Source: a virus
Direction: 5' to 3' (one strand)
DNA: 40,488 nt
Virus record (IMG/VR): IMGVR_UViG_3300018080_000062
Coordinates: 1 to 40,488 of that record
The notes under the pieces are model-generated. The model was not told where the DNA came from and searched no databases. It was given only the letters and a program-made list of their open reading frames with translations. Made by a program: the position numbers and the translations under genes. This document shows positions 1 through 6,452 of the stretch, one piece after another. Position 1 is the first letter of the stretch. Every line of letters begins with the position of its first letter.

Positions 1-123
1 TTAAGCCCTCATGGTCTAGTGGTTAAGATGCTGCCCTGTCGAGGCGGAGATATGGGTTCAATTCCTATTGGGGGCGCCAAAGACTTACCTTGTTTAGCGA
101 AGAGAGAGAAATGTTTGAATAAA
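1..123. repeat. terminal direct repeat, copy 1 (circularity overlap)
   Basis: Bases 1-123 are identical to 40366-40488, the last 123 bases of the window. The repeat carries tRNA-Asp and ends inside the next tRNA, so gene order continues across the junction and the unit genome is about 40,365 bp. An exact overlap of this size is typical of an assembled circular or circularly permuted phage genome. A true packaged direct terminal repeat is possible but not shown. Confidence 0.9.
5..79 (+). tRNA. tRNA-Asp (anticodon GTC), CCA encoded
   Basis: A full cloverleaf can be drawn. The acceptor stem pairs 5-11 with 69-75 (one G-T wobble). The anticodon stem CTGCC/GGCGG encloses loop CTGTCGA, giving anticodon GTC. 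The T stem ATGGG/CCTAT encloses loop TTCAATT. Discriminator G76 is followed by a genome-encoded CCA (77-79). The same gene is present in the terminal repeat at 40370-40444, so the genome holds one copy. It belongs to a tRNA cluster crossing the sequence junction. Confidence 0.93.
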
Positions 124-194
124 TGATTAGCTCAGTTGGGTAGAGCGCAAGCCTTAAACGCTTGAAGTCACAGGTTCGATTCCTGTATCATTAA
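121..194 (+). tRNA. class-I tRNA with anticodon TAA (reads UUA); identity unclear
   Basis: The canonical short-variable-loop cloverleaf is clear. T8-A9 are followed by D stem GCTC/GAGC, anticodon stem CAAGC/GCTTG with loop CTTAAAC, variable loop AAGTC, and T arm ACAGG-TTCGATT-CCTGT. The anticodon at 34-36 is TAA, matching Leu codon UUA. Bacterial tRNA-Leu is normally class II with a long variable arm, which is absent here, so charging identity is uncertain. The acceptor stem has six pairs and an A1-A72 mismatch, and no CCA is encoded. It could be functional, a decoy or decaying. Confidence 0.75.
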
Positions 195-226
195 TGGCCT
201 GTTAAGCCATTGCTTATTGGAAGCAA
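193..226 (+). other. two adjacent hairpins after the tRNA
   Basis: AATGGC (193-198) pairs with GCCATT (206-211), and TTGCTT (210-215) pairs with AAGCAA (221-226); the two share a base pair boundary. No T run follows. They may mark the 3' end of the tRNA transcript or a processing site rather than a classical terminator. Confidence 0.5.
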
Positions 227-230
227 CAAG

Positions 231-299
231 CTTAAAAGTTTAAAGTTCAAACATTAAAGTTTAAAGTTATTAAAGTTGAAAAATTAAAGTGTAAAGTTG
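231..299. repeat. AT-rich TAAAGTT repeat array
   Basis: The 7-mer TAAAGTT occurs at 241, 255, 262, 271 and 292, with variants at 233 and 285. Most spacings are 7 or 14 bases. The array lies between the tRNA cluster and the portal leader. Related sequence recurs as an inverted pair (CTTAAAGTTT/AAACTTTAAG) in the capsid gene leader at 5438-5486. It resembles an iteron or protein-binding array; function unknown. Confidence 0.6.
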
Positions 300-486
300 A
301 TGTAAATCCACCATTTAGGGTGATACTAGCAGAGATGCTTGTAGCATGTACAAACATATATGTTCCCTGCCCGGGTGGCTGCAATTCAAGGTAACCGACT
401 TACTACTCAATTAGTATTGTGTTCAATACTTCAAAATTCTAAACTATTACCTGATAGTTAACTATTTAAAATTAAAGGGTAATAGT
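300..486 (+). promoter_or_regulatory. structured non-coding leader upstream of portal gene
   Basis: No gene is seen here. CCACC (308-312) can pair with GGTGG (374-378). TACTA/TAGTA (401-416) and AGTATTG/CAATACT (413-430) share bases and so exclude one another. A 12-bp palindrome, ATAGTTAACTAT, lies at 454-465. AAAGGG (474-479) serves as ribosome binding site for the portal start at 487. I see no confident sigma-70 promoter, so the late transcript may start in the upstream repeats or tRNA region. Confidence 0.45.
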
Positions 487-2643
487 ATGGCTTTGTTCCC
501 CCAAATTGGCCCTGAATATTATAGTGAAGAAGATAGAGGCATCAAAGAGCGCATGGAAGCCTTTTATTCTGAGTCTATTTCCGTTAACCAGTCTTTTTGG
601 GCCGAGGCTGATACAGATACCAGATTTGAAGCAGGTGATCAAACAATTTGGAATGAGCTCTATACGAGCATGCCTTCCAATAGAAGAAACCAATTCAACT
701 TCAATAGAATAAGACGTGTCATAAACATGATAAGTGGACACCAGCGACGTAACAGGAAATCCACTATAGTAACTGGCGTAGATAACTCTGATGAGCTAAC
801 TGCTGACCAGTTCACAAAAATTATGATGCATATCAACAGGCAAGAAGGTGTTCTTGAAACCATCTCTGATTCATTCCAAGGCGCCTTAGTTACAGGCATG
901 AACCTACTTCAAGTATGGGTAGACTACCGTTCAGACCCCGTATCAGGTAATGTCCGAGTGGACAATTGTAGCTATAACAGTTTCCTTATAGATCCATTTT
1001 TCAGAAAACATGACCTTTCGGATTGTAATGGGCTATGGAAACGTTCCTTTTTGACCAAGAAAGAAGCAACTTCTCTCCTGCCAGACCATAAGAACGAAAT
1101 AATGGGACTTAGCGGGCAAAGTACAAGAGACAATAAGTTTGAGTTTATGCCAGAGAATTATAATTATGGCATGCAAAGTCTTTTAACCTATGACGAATAC
1201 TATTACAGGGACTACAGAACACAGAAAATTCTTATTGATAGCCAAACTGGAGAGACACAAGAATGGAAGAGTGAAGATAAAGATTCATTAAAAGAATTTC
1301 TTAAACTATACCCACAAATTACAGTTACGGAGCATGAAGTTCCTACTGTTAAAGTGGCAATTTTAGTACAAGGCAAGGTGTTTTACAATGGTCCGAACCC
1401 CATTGGGATTGATCAGTATCCTTTTGTCCCTGTGTTTGCATATTATACTCCTCAAATCCCTTACTTCCCATGGCGTGTTCAAGGCGTTGTTAGGGGCCTT
1501 AGGGACGCGCAATACCTATATAACAGAAGAAAAATTATAGAGCTCGATATATTAGAGAGTCAAATAAATTCTGGGTGGAAATATAAAGAGAACGCTTTAG
1601 TCGACCCTAAAGACGTCTTCTTAAGTGGTCAGGGTCGAGGGCTTGCTCTTAAAACAGAAGCTCTAATGACGGACGTCGAGCAAATAGTTCCCCCAGCAAT
1701 ACCACCCTCGATGATTGAACTTTCAAAAATATTAGCTCAAGAAGTTCAAGAGATATCGGGTGTTAATGAAGAATTGTTGGGCTCAGCTGTCGACGATAAG
1801 GCAGGTATACTCTCCATGCTTCGCCAAGGCGCTGGCCTAACAACCCTTCAAATATTGTTTGATAGACTCGACATGTCTCAAAAGTTACTGGGTAAACTAA
1901 TGATTGATATTGTTCAGTCAAACTTTACTCCTGGAAAAGTAAAAAGAATTATAGAAGAAGAACCTGCTCCTCAGTTCTATAATAAGGCATTTGGAACCTA
2001 TGACGCGGCAGTTGAAGAGGGGCTCAATACAACAACCCAGAAACAAATGCAGTTCGCTCAGCTTCTCAACATGAAAGAGGTTGGAGTTACAGTTCCTGAC
2101 TCAGTCCTTCTTGAAGCATCTACTATGCAGAATAAGAAAGACCTTATGCAGGCAATTGAAGCTCAAAACCAAGCTCAACAACAAGCTGAAGAAGAAGAGA
2201 GACAAGCTACAATGCAAGAACAAGCTGCACGTGCAGAGCTTGCACAGGCTAGAGCAATTGCAGATAGAGGCCTTGGCCTAGAAAGAGCAAGTAGAGTTGC
2301 TGAAAACGAAGCGATGGCAATTGGCAATATGTTTGAAGCAGAGAAAGATAAGTACGCCGGGTACCTCTCTCTAATAAAAGCATTAAAAGAATTAGAGGGT
2401 ATGGATTTAGACTCCATGCAGAAGCTTGTTGCAATATCCCAGATGGTCCAACAACAAAAAGAATTAACCAAAGGACCTGCTGGAATTAAGAGTGAGACTG
2501 AACAAAAAACCAGACAACACATGGGTAAGCTGGGTAAAGATACCGGCCAGGTCAACATGTCTGCGGGAGCGTTGCCGGAACAGTCAAAACTTAGTAAGAT
2601 TCCTGTTAAGCCTGGTCAAGCGGGGCCTAGAGGATTTTTATAA
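487..2643 (+). CDS. portal protein, P22-like
   Basis: 718-aa protein that forms the dodecameric portal vertex through which DNA is packaged and ejected. Length and sequence style match the P22-type portal family: an N-terminal segment of the form FNRIRRVINMISGHQRRNRKS, a central WRVQGVVRGLRDAQYLYNRR stretch at about residue 330, and a Gln/Glu-rich helical C-terminus (about 560-640) expected for the barrel or clip region. ATG at 487 follows AAAGGG. It is the first gene of the late region, ahead of scaffold and capsid, as in other podoviruses. Confidence 0.86.
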   Translation: MALFPQIGPEYYSEEDRGIKERMEAFYSESISVNQSFWAEADTDTRFEAGDQTIWNELYTSMPSNRRNQFNFNRIRRVINMISGHQRRNRKSTIVTGVDNSDELTADQFTKIMMHINRQEGVLETISDSFQGALVTGMNLLQVWVDYRSDPVSGNVRVDNCSYNSFLIDPFFRKHDLSDCNGLWKRSFLTKKEATSLLPDHKNEIMGLSGQSTRDNKFEFMPENYNYGMQSLLTYDEYYYRDYRTQKILIDSQTGETQEWKSEDKDSLKEFLKLYPQITVTEHEVPTVKVAILVQGKVFYNGPNPIGIDQYPFVPVFAYYTPQIPYFPWRVQGVVRGLRDAQYLYNRRKIIELDILESQINSGWKYKENALVDPKDVFLSGQGRGLALKTEALMTDVEQIVPPAIPPSMIELSKILAQEVQEISGVNEELLGSAVDDKAGILSMLRQGAGLTTLQILFDRLDMSQKLLGKLMIDIVQSNFTPGKVKRIIEEEPAPQFYNKAFGTYDAAVEEGLNTTTQKQMQFAQLLNMKEVGVTVPDSVLLEASTMQNKKDLMQAIEAQNQAQQQAEEEERQATMQEQAARAELAQARAIADRGLGLERASRVAENEAMAIGNMFEAEKDKYAGYLSLIKALKELEGMDLDSMQKLVAISQMVQQQKELTKGPAGIKSETEQKTRQHMGKLGKDTGQVNMSAGALPEQSKLSKIPVKPGQAGPRGFL

Positions 2644-2665
2644 ACACATAACTAAAGGGTTTATT

Positions 2666-2956
2666 ATGAAACGCTTAATTATAGGATTATCACTACTTAC
2701 AGCATCATCAGCGTTGGCAATGCAAGAAGCAGCTCCGGTTAAACGTGGCTGGATGAGCTCGCATTACCACAGCACATGCAACAAACTAAGTTGCCATAAA
2801 GGCAAAGTTGGTTTAGCTGTAGGTGCTATTGGTACAGGTATTGTATGTAAGATATTTAAGAAAGAAATTGATGAATACGTTAAGCCATTAATTAAAAGTG
2901 TCTGGAAGAAAACAACAGGCTGGCTTAAGAGAGTATTTAGAAGCGAAAAAGCTTAA
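2666..2956 (+). CDS. small exported/membrane protein
   Basis: 96-aa protein of unknown function. ATG at 2666 follows AAAGGG. Residues 1-18 form a signal peptide (MKRLIIGLSLLTASSALA, cleavage before Met). A short Cys pair region follows (about residues 37-42), then a Gly/Val-rich hydrophobic segment and a basic C-terminus with KKTTGWLKRVF. It sits directly behind the portal gene in the late operon. The ALA-M cleavage boundary resembles those of three other small exported proteins in this genome. A role in envelope alteration or lysis is possible but not shown. Confidence 0.7.
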   Translation: MKRLIIGLSLLTASSALAMQEAAPVKRGWMSSHYHSTCNKLSCHKGKVGLAVGAIGTGIVCKIFKKEIDEYVKPLIKSVWKKTTGWLKRVFRSEKA

Positions 2957-3024
2957 GACCTCTTTTGGTTAGAGGTTAGTTAACCTTGTTTCACTTTGTG
3001 TGGAATGGTTTCCAAGGAGATAAT

Positions 3025-3264
3025 ATGCCTAAATATTATGAAAGTTACGCCGGATCAGATCAAAGGCGTGCGATGGAAGAAAGAGATGCTAAGATGCTTG
3101 GTGGTGGTGGAATCGCCAACATGCCTCAAGGTGTTGTTTATAGCCAGTGGCCTAAAGCACCAATAAATGGTCCTGAAGGTCTTAACGATGGTATTTCAGG
3201 AATAGATCGTCAAATGAGAGACGACCTAAAGGGCAAGAAAGGCCCTAATTCTGAAAAATATTAG
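3025..3264 (+). CDS. hypothetical late protein, 79 aa
   Basis: ATG at 3025 is preceded by a strong AGGAGA site (AGGAGATAATATGCCTA). The same 17 bases recur at the next gene start, 3264-3280. The protein is hydrophilic with GGGG near residue 26 and a Pro/Gly-rich middle (QWPKAPINGPEG). No family is recognised. Its place between portal and scaffold fits a minor head component or an assembly factor. Confidence 0.7.
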   Translation: MPKYYESYAGSDQRRAMEERDAKMLGGGGIANMPQGVVYSQWPKAPINGPEGLNDGISGIDRQMRDDLKGKKGPNSEKY

Positions 3265-3272
3265 GAGATAAT

Positions 3273-3422
3273 ATGCCTATCATGACGCGAATCAAAGGGA
3301 AAGCCACAAACTTAGCTTATAAGATACTTGGTACTCCCCCTAATATACGGAAAAGTAAAACTAAAACAGAACGTAATATAGATAGACGGCTCAACCAGGA
3401 ATTAACGTCACGTGTTAGGTAG
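3273..3422 (+). CDS. hypothetical small basic protein, 49 aa
   Basis: Short gene supported by the strong AGGAGATA site before ATG 3273 and by tight spacing, 8 bases after the preceding stop. The product is very basic, starting MPIMTRIKGKATNLAYKILG and rich in Lys/Arg/Asn. No family is recognised. It ends just before the hairpin terminator at 3435. Confidence 0.6.
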   Translation: MPIMTRIKGKATNLAYKILGTPPNIRKSKTKTERNIDRRLNQELTSRVR

Positions 3423-3434
3423 TTAGGTTAAACA

Positions 3435-3476
3435 GGGGCGAGTGGAAAGATCTCCGTCTTTCCCTCGTCTTTTTTT
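3435..3476 (+). terminator. rho-independent terminator
   Basis: GGGCGAG-(T)-GGAAAGA pairs with GTCTTTCC-CTCGTC over about 13 bp with a small loop, followed by seven T (3470-3476). It closes the portal and small-gene transcript. It lies only two bases before tRNA-Glu, so that tRNA needs read-through or another promoter. Confidence 0.8.
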
Positions 3477-3478
3477 AT

Positions 3479-3554
3479 GGCCCCATCGTCTAGTGGTTAG
3501 GACACTGCCTTTTCAAGGCAGTAACAGTGGGTTCAATTCCCCTTGGGGCTACCA
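3479..3554 (+). tRNA. tRNA-Glu (anticodon TTC), CCA encoded
   Basis: GGCCCCA (3479-3485) pairs with TGGGGCT (3544-3550), including a G1-U72 wobble. The D arm carries GTCT...GGAC. Anticodon stem CTGCC/GGCAG with loop TTTTCAA gives anticodon TTC. The T arm has loop TTCAATT and a stem with one mismatch. Discriminator A3551 is followed by an encoded CCA (3552-3554). The overall sequence follows the bacterial tRNA-Glu pattern. Confidence 0.92.
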
Positions 3555-3596
3555 ATAAAAAATTATTTCTTTTTTCATATCTCTCCAAGTTGTGAG

Positions 3597-3622
3597 GGGG
3601 AGCTTAGTGGCTCCCCTTTTTT
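3597..3622 (+). terminator. rho-independent terminator after tRNA-Glu
   Basis: GGGGAGC (3597-3603), loop TTAGTG and GCTCCCC (3610-3616) form a perfect 7-bp stem followed by six T. It ends the rightward tRNA-Glu transcript exactly where the convergent leftward gene at 3621-3914 stops. Confidence 0.85.
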
Positions 3623-3914
3623 AATGCGCTACTTCTATAATGAATTTAGCTATTGTTATTCCGAGGGTGACTACCCCCTTTAGAACGGTCACTACGTCCC
3701 TGGCATTCACGTTCGCACAACACCTTGTTGCATCCCTTTCATCCCGTTGACGTCTAAGTCGCTCTCGCATCTCTTCTCTCTGCGAATGGTATTTTTGTAC
3801 TCGCCTTGCAATACGTTCTTTTTTGACCTGGGTTCTTGTTCTTGAGCGCATTGCTTGAGCTTGGGAAAACATGACTGAAGATAACAACATAACAGTTAAG
3901 AAGTGTTTATTCAT
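3621..3914 (-). CDS. small exported basic protein, leftward
   Basis: 97 aa, encoded against the late genes. GAGGAGG lies 6 bases before the ATG. A signal peptide of 21 residues (MNKHFLTVMLLSSVMFSQAQA, cleaved before Met-Arg) is followed by a highly Arg/Gln-rich helical stretch (about 24-65), a CC pair, and a hydrophobic C-terminal segment that could insert in a membrane. No family is recognised. It has its own orientation and is closed off by a terminator, so it looks like an independently acquired (moron-type) gene. Confidence 0.65.
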   Translation of the reverse strand: MNKHFLTVMLLSSVMFSQAQAMRSRTRTQVKKERIARRVQKYHSQREEMRERLRRQRDERDATRCCANVNARDVVTVLKGVVTLGITIAKFIIEVAH

Positions 3915-4004
3915 GATGCCCTCCTCTCATTTATGGGTTTCATGACATCTCTATAAATAGTATATTGAGGTGCAAGCAGAATATCTAGACTTGAAAGGAG
4001 AACA

Positions 4005-4505
4005 ATGGCAGAACGTGAGACCGTTGGCAAAATAGCTACAGATCTTAAAAAAGACGAGATAAATAATACCCACTCCCCAACCGAACAAATGCGTGAACAG
4101 CTTGAGAATTATGATGCTAATATCCATGAATGCTTAGAAGAAGGTAAAAATGAAAAGCTTGGTGACTTCTTTATTGTTGTTTTGACCAAGAAAGAGAGGG
4201 TCTTAGATAACGTACTTCGCAATTATTTCTTTCATCGATATACCTGCCCAACCCCAGAGTGGGATCAGGCCGTCTATAAGTACCATAGAGGCGGTGACCA
4301 CTTAGAGTTCTTGTGGGTAGTTCCATCCAAAGATACTTGCCAATATATGACAGATAATGCGCTTACAATAGACAAGGAACAGCGTGAGTTATTAAACTTT
4401 GTATTAGATTTTAATGACGGAACACTCCTAGACATGGCAAAAAGATTGAACGGTGAGAAAGAGAACGTTATTTTAACGGCAGATGAAGTTAAAACCATCA
4501 AATAA
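4005..4505 (+). CDS. hypothetical protein upstream of scaffold, 166 aa
   Basis: ATG 4005 is preceded by GAAAGGAG. The protein is soluble and mixed alpha/beta, with no signal peptide. The C-terminal part (DFNDGTLLDMAKRL near residue 137) looks helical. No family is recognised. It lies ten bases before the scaffold gene in the head module, so a head assembly or minor structural role is plausible. Confidence 0.7.
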   Translation: MAERETVGKIATDLKKDEINNTHSPTEQMREQLENYDANIHECLEEGKNEKLGDFFIVVLTKKERVLDNVLRNYFFHRYTCPTPEWDQAVYKYHRGGDHLEFLWVVPSKDTCQYMTDNALTIDKEQRELLNFVLDFNDGTLLDMAKRLNGEKENVILTADEVKTIK

Positions 4506-4514
4506 AGGAAAAAT

Positions 4515-5285
4515 ATGACAGAAGAAACAACAGAAAATGTGCAAGTGCAACCAGAAGCCGGACAAGTTTCTGATAATGTTGAATCAGGACATAGCGAGAC
4601 ACCGCAAGTTAATCAAGCAAATGAAGCGCCTCGTCAACAGAATACTGAAGATAGAAACTTCGTTGAAATGCGAAAGAAAAATGAAGAGCTCCAACGAAAA
4701 AATGACGAAGCAATGCAAATCATCAGAAACATTGAAGCTCAAAGACAACAACAAGAACAACAAAAACAACAGCCAGTAGAAGAGCCTGCACATGAAATTA
4801 ACCTTGGTGATGACGATGACCTTGTTGAAGTAAAAACAGTCAAGGCTATATTGGCCAATCAAAAGAGGCTAGAAAAGAAATTGGCTGAGAGCGAGAAGAA
4901 GTCATACCAAATGACTGCTGAAGCGCGACTCAAAGCCAACTTTCCAGACTGGGAAAAAGTTATATCGGATGACAACCTAGAAAGACTTAAACAGGCTGAC
5001 CCTGACCTTATGGCTTCTATCCAATACAATCCTGACCCTTATAGTCAATACGCTGCTGCATATAAAGCAATTAAACGACAGGGAATATATAAAGAAGATA
5101 AGTATGCTGGCGATAGGGAAAAGGCTGAACATAATGCTAATAAACCTCGTCCACTAACAAGTGTTTCGCCACAACAAGGAGATAGTCCTTTATCTAAGGC
5201 TAATGCTTTTGCCAATGCTCCTCTCACTGATGAATTAAAAAAGAAGTATTGGAAAGACTTGCAAGAGGCAACCAAGAGATTATAA
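4515..5285 (+). CDS. capsid scaffolding protein
   Basis: 256-aa acidic protein placed directly before the major capsid gene. The first about 45 residues are disordered and Glu/Gln-rich. A long coiled coil follows (about 50-85, Gln-rich), then DDDD (99-102), a second helix ILANQKRLEKKLAESEKK, and a C-terminal helical tail ending in LKKKYWKDLQEATKRL. This layout of an acidic disordered N-terminus, coiled coils and a basic C-terminal helix is typical of podoviral scaffolds that are lost on maturation. RBS AAAGGA. Assignment rests on position and composition, not on a clear sequence match. Confidence 0.7.
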   Translation: MTEETTENVQVQPEAGQVSDNVESGHSETPQVNQANEAPRQQNTEDRNFVEMRKKNEELQRKNDEAMQIIRNIEAQRQQQEQQKQQPVEEPAHEINLGDDDDLVEVKTVKAILANQKRLEKKLAESEKKSYQMTAEARLKANFPDWEKVISDDNLERLKQADPDLMASIQYNPDPYSQYAAAYKAIKRQGIYKEDKYAGDREKAEHNANKPRPLTSVSPQQGDSPLSKANAFANAPLTDELKKKYWKDLQEATKRL

Positions 5286-5304
5286 TAATTTACGTTTCGT
5301 GTAA

Positions 5305-5336
5305 GGCCTGGTTAACTGCTGGGCCATTTTTCTTTT
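5305..5336 (+). terminator. terminator between scaffold and capsid genes
   Basis: GGCCTGGT pairs with GCTGGGCC (5305-5325) through several wobbles, followed by ATTTTTCTTTT. It would cut or attenuate transcription before the capsid gene, implying a separate start or regulated read-through for the highly expressed capsid. Confidence 0.6.
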
Positions 5337-5369
5337 CTCCCAATAATTTTTTCTGTTAACATATTCGTA

Positions 5370-5439
5370 GGCGTATCGAGTCTCGCCAGCTCACCGCGTA
5401 TGGGTGTCGCGAACCCGGGCGTATAGAGCCTCGCCAGCT
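5370..5439 (+). repeat. two 22-bp imperfect direct repeats in capsid leader
   Basis: Segments 5370-5391 and 5418-5439 match at 20 of 22 positions (GGCGTAT.GAG.CTCGCCAGCT) and are 48 bases apart. They are much more GC-rich than their surroundings. Between them CACC and GGGTG can pair. The repeats lie in the 214-base gap before the capsid gene, which holds no open reading frame of note. Confidence 0.65.
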
Positions 5440-5486
5440 TAAAGTTTGTCACCGTTCTGGTGATTGGAAATCTTATAAACTTTAAG
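5438..5486 (+). promoter_or_regulatory. long stem-loop directly upstream of capsid start
   Basis: CTTAAAGTTT (5438-5447) and AAACTTTAAG (5477-5486) form a perfect 10-bp outer stem. TCACC (5449-5453) and GGTGA (5459-5463) form an inner stem with loop GTTCT. The structure ends 13 bases before ATG 5500, next to the AAAGGG ribosome site, so it could stabilise the mRNA or gate capsid translation. Confidence 0.6.
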
Positions 5487-5499
5487 TAAAGGGATAATC

Positions 5500-6450
5500 A
5501 TGCCTATTACAACCACATCTACTTTACCTTCGCCAGTACAACAAAGTTTTAGTTATAAGCTTTTGTCTGTACCGGTTCCATCAATGATCCACAAAATACC
5601 TGCAATGAAGAAAAGTATGCCTGCAAAGGGTGGTAATACACTTCGTATGAGGAGATATAATGCTCTTGATACGGCTATGGTTCCTCTAGGAAACACAGGT
5701 GTAAACCCTCCTGCACAGCAAGCTACTGCAGTGGACATTGATGCAAAGGTAAGTTTCTACGGAACATACGTAATGTTAAACGAACAAGTAACATTACAAA
5801 ACCAGGATCCAGTTCTCAACGAAATAACGAAGCGTCTCGGCGTTTCTCTTCGTCAAACTGAAGATCAACTAACACGTGATATGTTGGCTGCTACAGCCGG
5901 TTTCATTAACTGCACAGGCGGGGTGAACGGCGATAATCCGACTGAAATAACACGTACAGACGTTGATGAAGTTGTGAGAACTCTCCTTAATAACGATGCA
6001 TATACAGTGCTCGATAACATGGAAGGTGAAGACAAATTCGGAACCGCTCCTGTAAGAGATGCTTATTTTGCATTGTGTTCAACACAACTTACAGGAAACT
6101 TGGATGCAACCGCAGGGTTCATTCATAAAAACCAATATCCATCACCAATGAATGCTTTAAGAACTGAGTGGGGTTCCATTGGAAACCTTCGTTTCTTAGT
6201 GTCTTCTATTGGTTCTATTACACCTACATCTTCTAACCTCGGAGCAGATGTTCACAATATCTTCTGCGTAGGAATGGAAGCATATGCGTGTATAGAGCAA
6301 GATCAGTACAGTGCTAGCTTTGTGTATCTACCTCCTCACATTGCAGGTGGACCATTGGCATTGAACGCGTCGGTTGGGTATAAGTTTGCAGAAGTTCCAA
6401 GGATTACTAATGATCTTTGGGTTATTAACCTACGTGCTACAAGGAGTTAA
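5500..6450 (+). CDS. major capsid protein, N4 gp56 family
   Basis: 316-aa HK97-fold coat protein that forms the icosahedral shell. The segment with RMRRYNALDTAMVPLGNTG and then KVSFYGTYVMLNEQV (about residues 47-90) is the pattern of the N4 gp56-type capsid family, as is the central LTRDMLAATAGF. Length is in the usual range. ATG 5500 has AAAGGG and a structured leader. It follows scaffold and precedes the FCCH-domain head protein, the expected order in this group of podoviruses. Confidence 0.86.
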   Translation: MPITTTSTLPSPVQQSFSYKLLSVPVPSMIHKIPAMKKSMPAKGGNTLRMRRYNALDTAMVPLGNTGVNPPAQQATAVDIDAKVSFYGTYVMLNEQVTLQNQDPVLNEITKRLGVSLRQTEDQLTRDMLAATAGFINCTGGVNGDNPTEITRTDVDEVVRTLLNNDAYTVLDNMEGEDKFGTAPVRDAYFALCSTQLTGNLDATAGFIHKNQYPSPMNALRTEWGSIGNLRFLVSSIGSITPTSSNLGADVHNIFCVGMEAYACIEQDQYSASFVYLPPHIAGGPLALNASVGYKFAEVPRITNDLWVINLRATRS

Positions 6451-6452
6451 TT

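Noticed and set aside
1-123. Attachment site duplication flanking an integrated prophage
   Set aside because: The repeat ends with the sequence itself, contains a complete tRNA and continues into the same neighbour on the circle, so it is an end overlap; no host genes flank it.
121-194. Ochre suppressor tRNA
   Set aside because: With the universal U33 the anticodon is TAA, which reads UUA, not the stop codon UAA. Genes here also end in TAA, TAG and TGA, so the standard code applies.
2492-2665. N-terminal extension of the exported protein gene into the portal gene
   Set aside because: ATG 2666 has a clear ribosome site and starts a standard signal peptide; the upstream extension is basic and unlike any leader.
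5370-5439. Direct repeats read as a mini CRISPR array
   Set aside because: Only two imperfect copies with one 26-base gap, no cas genes, and position in a gene leader; better explained as a structured RNA or binding sites.
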